DNA of 64,000 nucleotides. It comes from an uncultured Pseudomonadota bacterium (GTDB lineage Bacteria; Pseudomonadota; Alphaproteobacteria; RF32; CAG-239). Positions 9,301 through 16,683 of this stretch are shown here, piece after piece; within the stretch, counting starts at the first letter, position 1, and each line of letters opens with the position of its first letter. The stretch covers positions 62,001 to 126,000 of the forward strand of contig CASFNK010000033.1 in assembly GCA_949295995.1 (NCBI GenBank). The letters are read 5' to 3'. The notes beneath the pieces were generated by a model that saw only the letters and a program-made list of their open reading frames with translations, did not search any database and was not told the origin of the DNA. The position numbers were made by a program, and so were the translations under genes.

Positions 9301-9885
9301 GGCAAAAACATCAACATCTTGGTAATGGATACAGGTGTATATTCTAACACCGGAGGTCAACAATCCAAGGCAACCCCGATGGGTGCAAGTGCTAAATTTG
9401 CAACCGCCGGCAAGTCCTTACCGAAGAAAGATTTAGGCATGATTGCCATGTCTTATGGCAATGTTTACGTTGCTCAAGTTGCCTTTGGTGCGAACGATAC
9501 CCAAGTAATCAAAGCCTTGAACGAAGCAGAAGCTTATGACGGACCGTCTTTGGTTATCTGCTACTCACACTGTATTGCTCAAGGTTTCAACTTGGCTGAT
9601 GGTTTACAACACCAAAAAGACGCGGTTGAAACCGGTTCTTGGCCTTTGTATCGTTACAATCCGGACAACATTGCTCAAGGCAAAGCGCCACTGACTTTGG
9701 ACTCCAAAGCTCCGAGCAAACCTTTGTCTGACTATATGTCCAACGAGACCCGTTTCCAAATCGTTAACAAGATGAATCCTGAGCGTTATGAAACCTTGTT
9801 GAATAAGGCTCAAGAGAATGTTAAAGAAAAACGGTCTTTGTATGAACACATGGCTGAATTTGCAATCAAAGAAGGTGCTGAATAG
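6316..9885 (+). CDS. nifJ: Pyruvate:ferredoxin (flavodoxin) oxidoreductase
   Basis: The enzyme oxidises pyruvate with CoA to acetyl-CoA and CO2 and reduces ferredoxin or flavodoxin, in the cytoplasm of anaerobes. The single chain of 1189 residues has the full domain order. The N-terminal part includes VIYPITPSSPMGEW. The CoA-binding middle part is followed by two [4Fe-4S] motifs, with C697-C700-C703-C707 (CIQCGKCSLVCP) and C753-C756-C759-C763 (CTGCGICVSACP). The thiamine-binding part has CAGCGETPY and GGDGWAYDIGFGG. All cluster ligands are intact. Its codon use looks biased and uniform, suggesting strong expression. It stands alone between a leader and a strong terminator. Confidence 0.97.
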   Translation: MSDVKMKMMDGNEAAASVAHRMNEVCVIYPITPSSPMGEWADAWSAAKQKNLWGVVPEVQEMQSEAGAAGACHGSLQAGALTTTFTASQGLLLMIPNMYKIAGELSPFVMHVAARSLAYHALSIFGDHTDVMGCRQTGFAMLCSNSVQEAHDMAAIAQTSTLRSRVPFMHFFDGFRTSHEIKKIKLLSDDDLRAMLEGVDYAFNAKHALRPESPVIRGTAQNPDVFFQGREASNPYYNKVEGIVQEEMDKFAKISGRQYHVVDYVGAPDAEQVIVIMGSGAETVEETINYLNAQGAKLGVMKVHLYRPFPEKSFLKALPKSVKVVSVLDRTKESGSTGEPLYLDVVATLTQAFANGEIASMPKIYGGRYGLSSKEFTPGMVKAVYDNGFAAHPINGFSVGINDDVNKTSLPFDDSIDTEPKDVVRAVFYGLGADGTVGANKNSIKIIAEDAGKYGQGYFVYDSRKSGSMTTSHLRFSDNPIKSAYLVNKADFVACHQFPFMRKVDILKIAKPGATFLLNAPYSAEEVWDHLPIEVQEEIINKKLKFYTINAVEVARATGMGQRINTVMQTCFFAISNILPKDEAIAQIKNAIKKTYSKKGDAIVQKNFQAVDASLEHLHEVNYPDHVTSNFHRSLPVPADAPEFVKKLTGEIIADRGNELPVSAFGEVVDGTWPTGTTKFEKRCIATEIPVWDPDTCIQCGKCSLVCPHGVIRMKVASEEELKNAPKGFKSAAYKGKEFAGKQFIWQMSPEDCTGCGICVSACPAKNKADPSKKAINMDHIENHLEEQVACWKFFETLPYVKRTEVTKNLPKTTQLIQPLFEFSGACAGCGETPYVKLLTQLFGDRMVVANATGCSSIYSGNLPTTPYAKDEKGHGPAWANSLFEDNAEFGLGMRFSIDQQTHFAQTLLDGLKDKVGAELVEKITSNPQKTDAEIDTQRDLVKALREKLASINTEEAKHLDKLADYLIKKSVWILGGDGWAYDIGFGGLDHAIASGKNINILVMDTGVYSNTGGQQSKATPMGASAKFATAGKSLPKKDLGMIAMSYGNVYVAQVAFGANDTQVIKALNEAEAYDGPSLVICYSHCIAQGFNLADGLQHQKDAVETGSWPLYRYNPDNIAQGKAPLTLDSKAPSKPLSDYMSNETRFQIVNKMNPERYETLLNKAQENVKEKRSLYEHMAEFAIKEGAE

Positions 9886-9900
9886 TCCTTCCCGCAAATG

Positions 9901-9935
9901 AAAAATACCCCGAAGCAATTCGGGGTATTTTTTTT
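9901..9935 (+). terminator. Rho-independent terminator of nifJ
   Basis: CCCCGAA and TTCGGGG pair around GCAA, extended by AT pairs, and are followed by a run of eight T. The hairpin starts about 16 bp after the nifJ stop. Confidence 0.93.
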
Positions 9936-9983
9936 ACACAAAAAAACAGGTTGCACCTCAAATGGCAACCTGTTTCACTAGAA

Positions 9984-10529
9984 TTAATAATAAATACATC
10001 CCTTGCAAAGACAAAGTTTTCCAAGCCGAACACCGTGTTTGAGCTTTGTTTTCAAAGCCTTTCCGCCAACAATCGAAAAAGTATCCACCTTTTGCTTAGG
10101 ATTCAAATTGAGCCATTTGCGCACATTGCACCACAAACCGTTATGGTTAGGCGTCAACACATCGACCAACCCGTGAGGAGATGGTAGCAAAACACGATAA
10201 ATCACATCATCTATTGGAGCCAACTTTTGAATTTTATCAAAAGAATAATTCGTTTCAGCAAAATGAATATGTTCTAAGACATTATCCTCTTTGGTATAAA
10301 ACTGCACTGGCTGAAAATAAATTTTTCCAAGTATCTCATCAAATTTTACCAAAGGAACAAACACTTCACCGATATTCTTTTGTTCAATTATCTCCCGATA
10401 GAAAAATCTCCCCAAATCATCTTTATAAATATCCACCGCTAACATCCTGTTTCCAAAATGTTGCTGCCAAATATCCAAAGAAACATTCTTGAAAGGTTTT
10501 TGCTGGCTAGCTTTACAAATTTTTTTCAT
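9984..10529 (-). CDS. Hypothetical protein, start uncertain
   Basis: I do not recognise this protein. From the ATG at 10529 it has 181 residues beginning MKKICKASQQKPF. It ends in a basic, cysteine-containing tail (LGKLCLCKGCIYY). No membrane helix or signal peptide is visible. The frame stays open upstream to 10613, but that part runs through a terminator hairpin and into the end of the neighbouring gene, so I prefer the inner start. Neither start has a Shine-Dalgarno site; the leader is T- and A-rich. It may be independently expressed. Confidence 0.5.
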   Translation of the reverse strand: MKKICKASQQKPFKNVSLDIWQQHFGNRMLAVDIYKDDLGRFFYREIIEQKNIGEVFVPLVKFDEILGKIYFQPVQFYTKEDNVLEHIHFAETNYSFDKIQKLAPIDDVIYRVLLPSPHGLVDVLTPNHNGLWCNVRKWLNLNPKQKVDTFSIVGGKALKTKLKHGVRLGKLCLCKGCIYY

Positions 10530-10530
10530 A

Positions 10531-10580
10531 AAAATAAAAAAAGACCGAACTCCCCAACCTCTATCAGTCAGGGAGTCCGA
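10531..10580 (-). terminator. Rho-independent terminator of the 10594-11037 gene
   Basis: On the minus strand CGGACTCCC pairs with GGGAGTTCG, with one G-T pair, around a 16-nt loop, and is followed by TCTTTTTTTATTTTT. It begins 14 bases after the stop of the upstream minus-strand gene. Confidence 0.75.
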
Positions 10581-10593
10581 TAGTGAAACAATC

Positions 10594-11037
10594 TTATGAT
10601 TTTCTAGGCTCAAAGACTGTTAGAATATGCCCGATTGCGGCATATCTGGTCTTTTCGGAATGTGTCATTTGAGCTTTTCCGCCAAGAGTTTTCCACTCTT
10701 TGCGGAAAATTTCCAACTGTTCTTCGCTTTGGGGCGCCAAATCAGGAAATTCCCGTAAAATCATATCCGTTGGCGACGGTAGAGCCTGCTTTTGATAGAA
10801 GCATCGCGACTGCATCAAAGGCGGTTCTTCAACCTTGGCAACTTCTTCCGCAAACACTTCTTCCGTTTGCTCTTTGGAAGCATCATCCTCTGGTTCATCA
10901 CTGACAGGGAATTCTTCGTCTTTAAGCTTTGACTTATTGGCTCTTATTTGCCAAATTCCCCAAATAACCAACACGATGATACAGATGAGCAATCCTACAA
11001 ATGCCCACTCATGCAAAAATTGATAAATTGTTTCCAT
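10594..11037 (-). CDS. Hypothetical membrane-anchored protein with acidic linker
   Basis: The 147-residue protein has one membrane helix near residues 12-30 (FVGLLICIIVLVIWGIW). A short basic patch follows, consistent with the C-terminal part facing the cytoplasm. Residues 38-75 are a strongly acidic, low-complexity linker. The C-terminal 60 residues look like a small helical domain with no name that I recognise. There is no Shine-Dalgarno site upstream; the leader is A/T-rich. It lies 38 bp downstream of the DUF218-like gene and may be co-transcribed with it. Confidence 0.6.
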   Translation of the reverse strand: METIYQFLHEWAFVGLLICIIVLVIWGIWQIRANKSKLKDEEFPVSDEPEDDASKEQTEEVFAEEVAKVEEPPLMQSRCFYQKQALPSPTDMILREFPDLAPQSEEQLEIFRKEWKTLGGKAQMTHSEKTRYAAIGHILTVFEPRKS

Positions 11038-11075
11038 TTTTTTAGATTTTTTATAAAGTTAAACAATGAGATTTT

Positions 11076-12104
11076 TTAGACTGGCAACTTGCCTGTTTTC
11101 ATCCATTCATCAAGAATGTTTTCAACCATGGCCCCAAGTTGCTTTTGCAGCTCAGACACTGAGCTTGATTTCCATCCCTCACCGACTTTTTTACCATCGA
11201 TATCAAAGCCGATAATTTCGACTTTGCGTTGATTGACAAGCTCCCTTGCTTCATCTTCCGGAATACCCAACATTTCCCACATTTCCTTGTAAGGCATATA
11301 GAAAGTATAACCTTTAAGGAAATATTTTTTCACCGTCTTCAGTACCCTTTCAGAGTTTGCTTCTGATACCAATTTTGGAAACAGAGCAACTTTTTCATCC
11401 GGCAAAGGAAGTCGCTCCCTCCCCCAGTTCATCATGGTGCGTAACGCGCAACCCACAATGACATCCACGGCATAGCCATTGACAATTGATTCCACGTCAA
11501 ATGAACGATCGCACAATAACGTCAGCGGCGTTTCGTAGAAATAAAACTCCACCTCAGGCATAAACAGACCGAACTGCTGAGCCGCGGTCAATGAGTAACC
11601 GGCATGTGTTACCATTCCGATTCGTGGACAATCAAGCTGCGAAAGAACTAGCGAATTTTGAATAATCTGACGCAATTCCGCCACATTACCAATGGTATCG
11701 GTAGCAAATGTCTGAATCAGGTTCTTGCGTACTCTCTTGGAATCAAAACCGAGTTGTTCCAGTAAAGATGCATAAATCTGCGCTTCAGATCCCGGAGTAT
11801 CTTGCCCTTTGTTGGGTTTATAACCGAGCATGGCAATCTCCACTTCGGTGTCTGAATAGAGATGATCATGCTTCATCCATACCTCACCTAAGTGTTTGAC
11901 CAATCTTGGATATCCTCCAAACACAACGAGCAAATCCAACTCAGGCACATTATTCAACGAGAATGAATGTACCGTCATCGGAGCTCCGGTAATTGACGAT
12001 GAATAACACAACGGGTACTCCTGGCTATAAGTTCCCCACTTCTGAATTGCAAGAATTTCTTGCACCTCTGTATTTGTCAGAGGTTTTACATTTTGATTTT
12101 TCAT
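11076..12104 (-). CDS. YdcF/DUF218-like protein
   Basis: The 342-residue protein contains a Rossmann-like core resembling the DUF218 (YdcF/ElyC) family. LDLLVVFGG forms the first strand and loop. An acidic helix follows, then ATDTIGNVAELRQII, which parallels the family's S-x-N-T-x-E-N motif. PRIGMVTHAGYSLTAA matches the strand and histidine that end the core. The C-terminal 130 residues are an extra helical part. Function in this branch is unknown. I chose the ATG at 12104; an upstream TTG frame adds a doubtful hydrophobic stretch. No Shine-Dalgarno site is present, and base composition looks less AT-rich than its neighbours. Confidence 0.6.
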   Translation of the reverse strand: MKNQNVKPLTNTEVQEILAIQKWGTYSQEYPLCYSSSITGAPMTVHSFSLNNVPELDLLVVFGGYPRLVKHLGEVWMKHDHLYSDTEVEIAMLGYKPNKGQDTPGSEAQIYASLLEQLGFDSKRVRKNLIQTFATDTIGNVAELRQIIQNSLVLSQLDCPRIGMVTHAGYSLTAAQQFGLFMPEVEFYFYETPLTLLCDRSFDVESIVNGYAVDVIVGCALRTMMNWGRERLPLPDEKVALFPKLVSEANSERVLKTVKKYFLKGYTFYMPYKEMWEMLGIPEDEARELVNQRKVEIIGFDIDGKKVGEGWKSSSVSELQKQLGAMVENILDEWMKTGKLPV

Positions 12105-12513
12105 AAAAAAATGAATTAAAAAAAGTAAAACAATAAACGGGTACAAGAAAACATCTCAAAGTTAAACTTTGAAAAAATTTTAATAATACCCATCATAATT
12201 AATCACTAAGCAAGAGTCCTACCACAAAAAAAACAACTAATCAAGACAAAATTTAGACAAACAATATTTACAAGATATGATTTTTCTGATATACTTGATT
12301 TATTAAAAACAACATCAAACAAAAAACTATCATTGTGTAAAATTAAAGTGGTTAATGTCGAATCTTGTTAACGATTTTAAAGAAAAAAGGTAAAAATTTT
12401 TTCCAGATTCGCAATAAACATGTATTTCTTGTGGATTACTTTAAAATTTATGTGAAAAATTTTCTTTAAAGATGAAAATAGACACATTAAATATACAAAA
12501 TTAGGAAAAAAAG
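12105..12513. other. AT-rich 409-bp gap between divergent genes
   Basis: The gap separates the minus-strand DUF218-like gene from the plus-strand gene at 12514. It is very AT-rich and holds no open frame of convincing length, no strong inverted repeat and no tRNA. Promoters for both flanking genes should lie here, but I cannot single one out. Confidence 0.6.
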
Positions 12514-13011
12514 ATGACAGAATACAAATCTCAATCAAATATTCCGGCTGAAGATATTAATAATCTGGAATATTTCAAAAATTTACCCAATCAAAAATAC
12601 TTAAGAACAGCTGAACAAAGCAGCAAAAAATTTCAGTCTTATGATGGTGCAGCCAAACGTGCCATTATGGAAAAAGCCATGCTTCACACCGAAGCCTACA
12701 AATTTTCCCAACGAGGACAATCCGAAACCAAAGATATGTCTGCCGAAGAAAAAGAAGAACGCATGGCTTACATTTTTCAAAAATTTTGCACTTTTTATGC
12801 TTACAGTGATGAATCATTAAAATATCGTCGTGGTATTCGTGATATTATGAATGAACACAAAGCATTTTACAGCACATATACCACAGAGGAATCCAGAGCG
12901 ATTGCCCGTCAAATTAAGGTTCGCAATCTTGCAAACCAAATTGATAAAGGCGATTATCGTGGATATGCCATCACCAGATTTTATAAACAGCATGAAGGTC
13001 AAAGTTTATAA
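12514..13011 (+). CDS. Hypothetical helical cytoplasmic protein
   Basis: The 165-residue product is highly charged and predicted mostly helical, with no signal peptide or membrane helix. I recognise no domain. It contains an acidic stretch (DMSAEEKEERMAYIF) and a basic C-terminal third. An AGGAAAAAAAG leader gives a plausible ribosome site. It is followed by the hairpin-rich element at 13034-13160 and a terminator at 13173, so the transcript may carry that element in its 3' untranslated part. Confidence 0.55.
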   Translation: MTEYKSQSNIPAEDINNLEYFKNLPNQKYLRTAEQSSKKFQSYDGAAKRAIMEKAMLHTEAYKFSQRGQSETKDMSAEEKEERMAYIFQKFCTFYAYSDESLKYRRGIRDIMNEHKAFYSTYTTEESRAIARQIKVRNLANQIDKGDYRGYAITRFYKQHEGQSL

Positions 13012-13033
13012 TTTTCTGATTTGAAATAGATAT

Positions 13034-13160
13034 CCCCCAGTAAACTGGGGGTTCTATAACAGCTACAAACCTAACGGTTTGACCACGCTCGTTGGCGTGG
13101 AGCGGTGTCTATCGACACCTTAGCATTCAGCCCCGAGTAAACTCAAGGTTTTCTGTAAGG
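13034..13160 (+). ncRNA. Five-hairpin structured RNA element, possibly an orphan omega-RNA/HEARO-like RNA
   Basis: Five hairpins follow one another. CCCCCAG/CTGGGGG (13034-13051) and GGTGTC/GACACC (13104-13119) are the most striking. Between them lie CAAACC/GGTTTG (13066-13081) and CCACGC/GCGTGG (13083-13100). A weaker GAG/CTC hairpin sits at 13135-13144. The first and last share the loop context GTAAACT. CCTTA at 13118-13122 can also pair with TAAGG at 13156-13160, closing the last part. The region is far more GC-rich than its surroundings and has no open frame. Such compact arrays occur in guide-RNA scaffolds of IscB/TnpB elements, but no nuclease gene is near. Family assignment is a guess; structure is seen directly. 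Strand is inferred from the following terminator. Confidence 0.5.
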
Positions 13161-13172
13161 CTTGTAATAACA

Positions 13173-13198
13173 AAAAGGGAGTGCTTACTCTCTTTTTT
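13173..13198 (+). terminator. Rho-independent terminator after the structured RNA
   Basis: AAAGGGAGT and ACTCTCTTT pair with one G-T wobble around GCTT, followed by a T run. It follows the structured element by 12 bp, so it would end a transcript covering it. Confidence 0.75.
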
Positions 13199-13281
13199 TA
13201 TTGCACATTAAAAAAAGTATCTTTATTCTACCAGAAGAGCAAATATTAATTTAGTAATTATTCACTTCAAACATACGCCTT

Positions 13282-13980
13282 ATGAAAAAGATGAGCTTTT
13301 TAGAGACAACCATTCCGGTAGGTGCGGAATGCTTGTACCCGACGAGACAAGACGCTCAAAACTTTTTTGATGAGCAACTTCTCTCTGGAGAACTGTTTTT
13401 TGGAGTAGGGTTTACCGACCACATGGAAAAAGACTTAGTCTGGGTATTACAAACTCCTGCCGGAACAATAATACCTCTCTGGGCATTTGAAAGAAAACAA
13501 CCCATAAAAGGAGAGTTAATATTCTTTCATCAGGAATTTGTAGGTAATTACGTACATCGCTACCGACATAATTATTTATTATGCCAAGATGACGTTTTAG
13601 GACTAAGCATCCGAGAGTTAACCGTTTTTTCAGATGAAACGGATATCAAAGCCATTCTCAACATTATGAACGAACCGTTTGAAGAAATCACTTTGGTAAA
13701 TGTTTATACCTCAAATTTTGAGTTAACTCCGTCTTTTACCAGTTGGTTTATTACCAAACCGAACAACATTGCCAGTCTGAACCCGACATTTCTGGAAGAC
13801 GTGCTTATCCACAGAGGATTTGATCCCCAACAAGCCACCTGGGATTTTTTAGAGATTGGAGATACTTTTTATCATTTTAACGACAAATACCGTGTTGATT
13901 TTGACCCCAAAACCGGCTGGTATTTTTCAAAAGTATTTCACAATCCTTACATGAAGCTTTGCTCCCCAAAGGCAATTTAA
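13282..13980 (+). CDS. Hypothetical protein
   Basis: The 232-residue product has no signal peptide or membrane helix and no domain that I recognise. It is rich in aromatic residues and alternates beta-type segments, for example LVWVLQTPAGTIIPLWAFE and DTFYHFNDKYRVDF, suggesting a compact beta-rich fold. The ATG follows ACATACGCCTT with no Shine-Dalgarno site, a feature shared with several genes between 10 and 13 kb. A strong terminator starts right after the stop. Its own promoter should lie between 13199 and 13281. Confidence 0.55.
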   Translation: MKKMSFLETTIPVGAECLYPTRQDAQNFFDEQLLSGELFFGVGFTDHMEKDLVWVLQTPAGTIIPLWAFERKQPIKGELIFFHQEFVGNYVHRYRHNYLLCQDDVLGLSIRELTVFSDETDIKAILNIMNEPFEEITLVNVYTSNFELTPSFTSWFITKPNNIASLNPTFLEDVLIHRGFDPQQATWDFLEIGDTFYHFNDKYRVDFDPKTGWYFSKVFHNPYMKLCSPKAI

Positions 13981-14008
13981 AAAGGAGAGAAGTTTCTCTC
14001 CTTTTTTA
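13981..14008. terminator. Bidirectional terminator between convergent genes
   Basis: AAAGGAGAGAA and TTCTCTCCTTT form an 11-bp stem with a tiny loop, with A and T runs on the two sides. It starts at the base after one stop codon and overlaps the other, so it can serve both convergent genes. Confidence 0.88.
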
Positions 14009-15130
14009 TTTTAAATTTTTGGGATTTAAGGCTTTCAGCGCATCAACTACAAATTCACCGTCTTTTCTGATAAGCACATCATCAAAATAAATTTCACCGC
14101 CGCCATGAGCCTTATCCTGCATTTGAATCAAATCCCAATGTACGGCTGAAGTATTTCCGTTTGGAGCCACATCGTATGAATTTCCGATTGCCAGATGGAA
14201 AGAGCCGCCGATTTTTTCATCAAACAAAATGTCCAAAATCGGATGCGTAATCCCCGGATTAAGCCCTAGAGCGAATTCGCCCATATATTTAGCCCCATCA
14301 TCAGTATTTAAAATTTCTTGCAACTTATCATTATTGGTCAAAGACGTCGCTTTGATGATTTTTCCGTCCTTAAATTCTAAGCGAATGTTGGAGCAAAAAA
14401 CACCGTTAAATACCGTGTCGGTATTAAATTGGACCACCCCGTTAATTGAATCTTTCACCGGAGCTGTATAAACTTCACCATCTGGAATATTGCACTCTCC
14501 GCAACTTTTAACCACCGGAATCCCTTTAATGGAAAATTCCAAATGCGTATCGGGAGCAATAATTTTTACTCTGTCCGTTTTCGCCATCAATTTCTGTAAA
14601 GGATCCATTGCTTTTGACATTTTGGCATAATCTACCAAGCAAGCATCAAAATAAAAATCTTCAAAAGATTGTAGCGACATTTTTGCCAAAGCGGCCATAG
14701 ACGGGTTTGGATAACGCATCACACACCAACGGGTATGAGGAATACGGGTTGTCCGATGAACCGGATTAAAATAATACTTCATATAAAGAGCCATCTGTTT
14801 TTCGGGAACATCTGCCAAAGCAAAAATATCATCAAAACCTCTAATAGCAATATAAACATCACTTTCAGCCATCTGCCGACGATACACATCGCCAAAACTT
14901 TCCATCTGCTTAGGCGATGCATTGGCAATCACCGATTTCAACAAATGTTCGTCATTATAAAAATAAAACGGCACTGCCCCCATTTGGGTTGCGGTCTGAA
15001 TAAAAATTTCAAACAAATCCAACACCGAGTTGCCAAAGGCTTCAATATAAATTTTTTCGCCTTTTTTCAGTTTGACCGAATGCTTGAGTACATTTTCTGC
15101 TAATTTATATAATCTCTCATCTTTTCGCAT
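14006..15130 (-). CDS. M29-family metallo-aminopeptidase
   Basis: The 374-residue protein matches the M29 aminopeptidases (AmpS/PepS/aminopeptidase T), cytoplasmic two-metal enzymes that remove N-terminal residues from short peptides. Seen motifs are CGECNIPDGEVYTAP, with the two metal-binding glutamates, then GGSFHLAIGNSY and SAVHWDLI, with the histidines and aspartate. The order and spacing fit the family. The ATG abuts the stop of pepA (TAA then ATG without a gap), so both genes form an operon for peptide breakdown. Confidence 0.88.
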   Translation of the reverse strand: MRKDERLYKLAENVLKHSVKLKKGEKIYIEAFGNSVLDLFEIFIQTATQMGAVPFYFYNDEHLLKSVIANASPKQMESFGDVYRRQMAESDVYIAIRGFDDIFALADVPEKQMALYMKYYFNPVHRTTRIPHTRWCVMRYPNPSMAALAKMSLQSFEDFYFDACLVDYAKMSKAMDPLQKLMAKTDRVKIIAPDTHLEFSIKGIPVVKSCGECNIPDGEVYTAPVKDSINGVVQFNTDTVFNGVFCSNIRLEFKDGKIIKATSLTNNDKLQEILNTDDGAKYMGEFALGLNPGITHPILDILFDEKIGGSFHLAIGNSYDVAPNGNTSAVHWDLIQMQDKAHGGGEIYFDDVLIRKDGEFVVDALKALNPKNLK

Positions 15131-16555
15131 TTACTTTTTCTCCATCAGTAAATTAATAACCTCTGTTAATAAAGCGACCCCAAAACCGGTTGCATTTTCT
15201 TTTTCATCAGTATGACAGCCGGCAATATCCAAATGTGCCCAAGCCGTCCCTTCTTTAATAAAGTTCTGCAAAAAACAAGCCGCTTGCGTAGAATCTGCCT
15301 CTTTTTTAGCCAACTGCTTCAAATCAGCCACTTCGGACTTGAGACGTTTAGAAATTTCTTCTTCCAAAGGCAATTCCCAAACTTTCTCACCGGTTATTTC
15401 GGCAGCTTTTTTAACTATTGCCATTAAATTGGCATTATTACCAAGCAATGCGGCATAAAATCCGGCAAAAATATAAGCGGTTGAACCGGTCAGCGTTGCT
15501 ACATCTATAACTTTTTTCGCACCGAATTTTTCTTGCAAAAACCACAAAGCGTCTGCCAAGATTAATCTTCCCTCTCCATCTGTATCAACAATTTCCACTG
15601 TTTTTGAAGACATTGAGGTCAAAACATCATCCGGTTTATAAGCATTTCCGGCCGGCATATTTTCAATTAACGGCAAGACGGCAATTAAATTGATGGGCAA
15701 TTTTTGCAAAGCCGCCACTTTCATAGCGGCAATCACGGCTGCCGCCCCGCACATATCTTTCTTTTCCCCAACTTGCTGATTATCCAATTTTAAGGATATG
15801 CCGCCGCTGTCATAAGTAACGCCTTTTCCGACCAGCCCCAAATTCCACGTTTTTTGTTTAGGATTACCGACATATTGCATCACCACCAAATAAGATTTGT
15901 TAGATGAACCTTTGGCAACTGCCTCAATTAACCCCATTTTATTTTTTTTAATAAAGTCCTCATCAAACAAATCGACACGAATATCCAAATATTCCAAACG
16001 TTTAATATCAAGTGCCAAGACTTCAGGCGTCAATACATTGGACGGTTCATTACCCAAATCACGGGCATAGCGTATCCCGTTAGCTAAAGCCACTACTTTT
16101 TTCCAATCTTGCGGTTGTTCAAATTGAGGAAATGACACGCTTTCCAAACAGCCAAATTCTTCACTTTTTTTAGTGGTTTTATATTTATCAAAACTATAAG
16201 CCGCATATTCCAAAGCCAGAGCCAACCGCTCAAATTCCAACTTACATTGCGGAGCAATAATCAGACTCACTTTTTGAAAATCAGCGATTTTACCATAAAT
16301 TTTCTGCCCGATTTTTTTATAATTTTTATCTTTTATAATCAAAAACACAAAGACTTCCCCGTTGCAAACTGTTTGGGCAACCTGTTTTCGGCTCAAAAGA
16401 AGCACTAAAAATTCCTCATTTTTCAGCCAAATATCTTGAATTTTTTTATTTTCTTTTCCGAGTCGCTCAATATCTTGTTGCCAATTTTCGCTAAGCACCA
16501 CAACTTTTGGACAATTTTCTTCTTTTTTTTCATCTCTAAAGACAAACTCTAACAT
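15131..16555 (-). CDS. pepA: Leucyl aminopeptidase (M17)
   Basis: M17 enzymes are hexameric cytosolic aminopeptidases with two metal ions. The signature octapeptide appears as DTDGEGRL near residue 330 (usual form NTDAEGRL). The metal-binding lysine/aspartate region is LVGKGVTYDSGGISLK, and GEKKDMCGAAAVIAAM follows. The N-terminal third is diverged, as usual. I start at the ATG at 16555, preceded by AGGAGGAGATTTT; an in-frame start 21 bp upstream lies before this ribosome site. The 474-residue length is normal. The downstream M29 gene follows without a gap. Confidence 0.93.
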   Translation of the reverse strand: MLEFVFRDEKKEENCPKVVVLSENWQQDIERLGKENKKIQDIWLKNEEFLVLLLSRKQVAQTVCNGEVFVFLIIKDKNYKKIGQKIYGKIADFQKVSLIIAPQCKLEFERLALALEYAAYSFDKYKTTKKSEEFGCLESVSFPQFEQPQDWKKVVALANGIRYARDLGNEPSNVLTPEVLALDIKRLEYLDIRVDLFDEDFIKKNKMGLIEAVAKGSSNKSYLVVMQYVGNPKQKTWNLGLVGKGVTYDSGGISLKLDNQQVGEKKDMCGAAAVIAAMKVAALQKLPINLIAVLPLIENMPAGNAYKPDDVLTSMSSKTVEIVDTDGEGRLILADALWFLQEKFGAKKVIDVATLTGSTAYIFAGFYAALLGNNANLMAIVKKAAEITGEKVWELPLEEEISKRLKSEVADLKQLAKKEADSTQAACFLQNFIKEGTAWAHLDIAGCHTDEKENATGFGVALLTEVINLLMEKK

Positions 16556-16683
16556 AAAATCTCCTCCTAAAAGCAATGAATAAGCATAATATAATCATCA
16601 AATAATAATAAACCCCTAATTAGAGCTGGATTTTTTATAAAAATAGTTTATATTTTAGACAAAATACAGTAAAAGGGCAATGG

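Noticed and set aside
10530-10613. Upstream extension of the 9984-10529 gene
   Set aside because: The extra 28 codons pass through a terminator hairpin and overlap the end of the preceding gene.
13034-13160. Hairpin array considered as a CRISPR
   Set aside because: The stems differ in sequence and there are no equal-length repeats with spacers; no cas genes are present.
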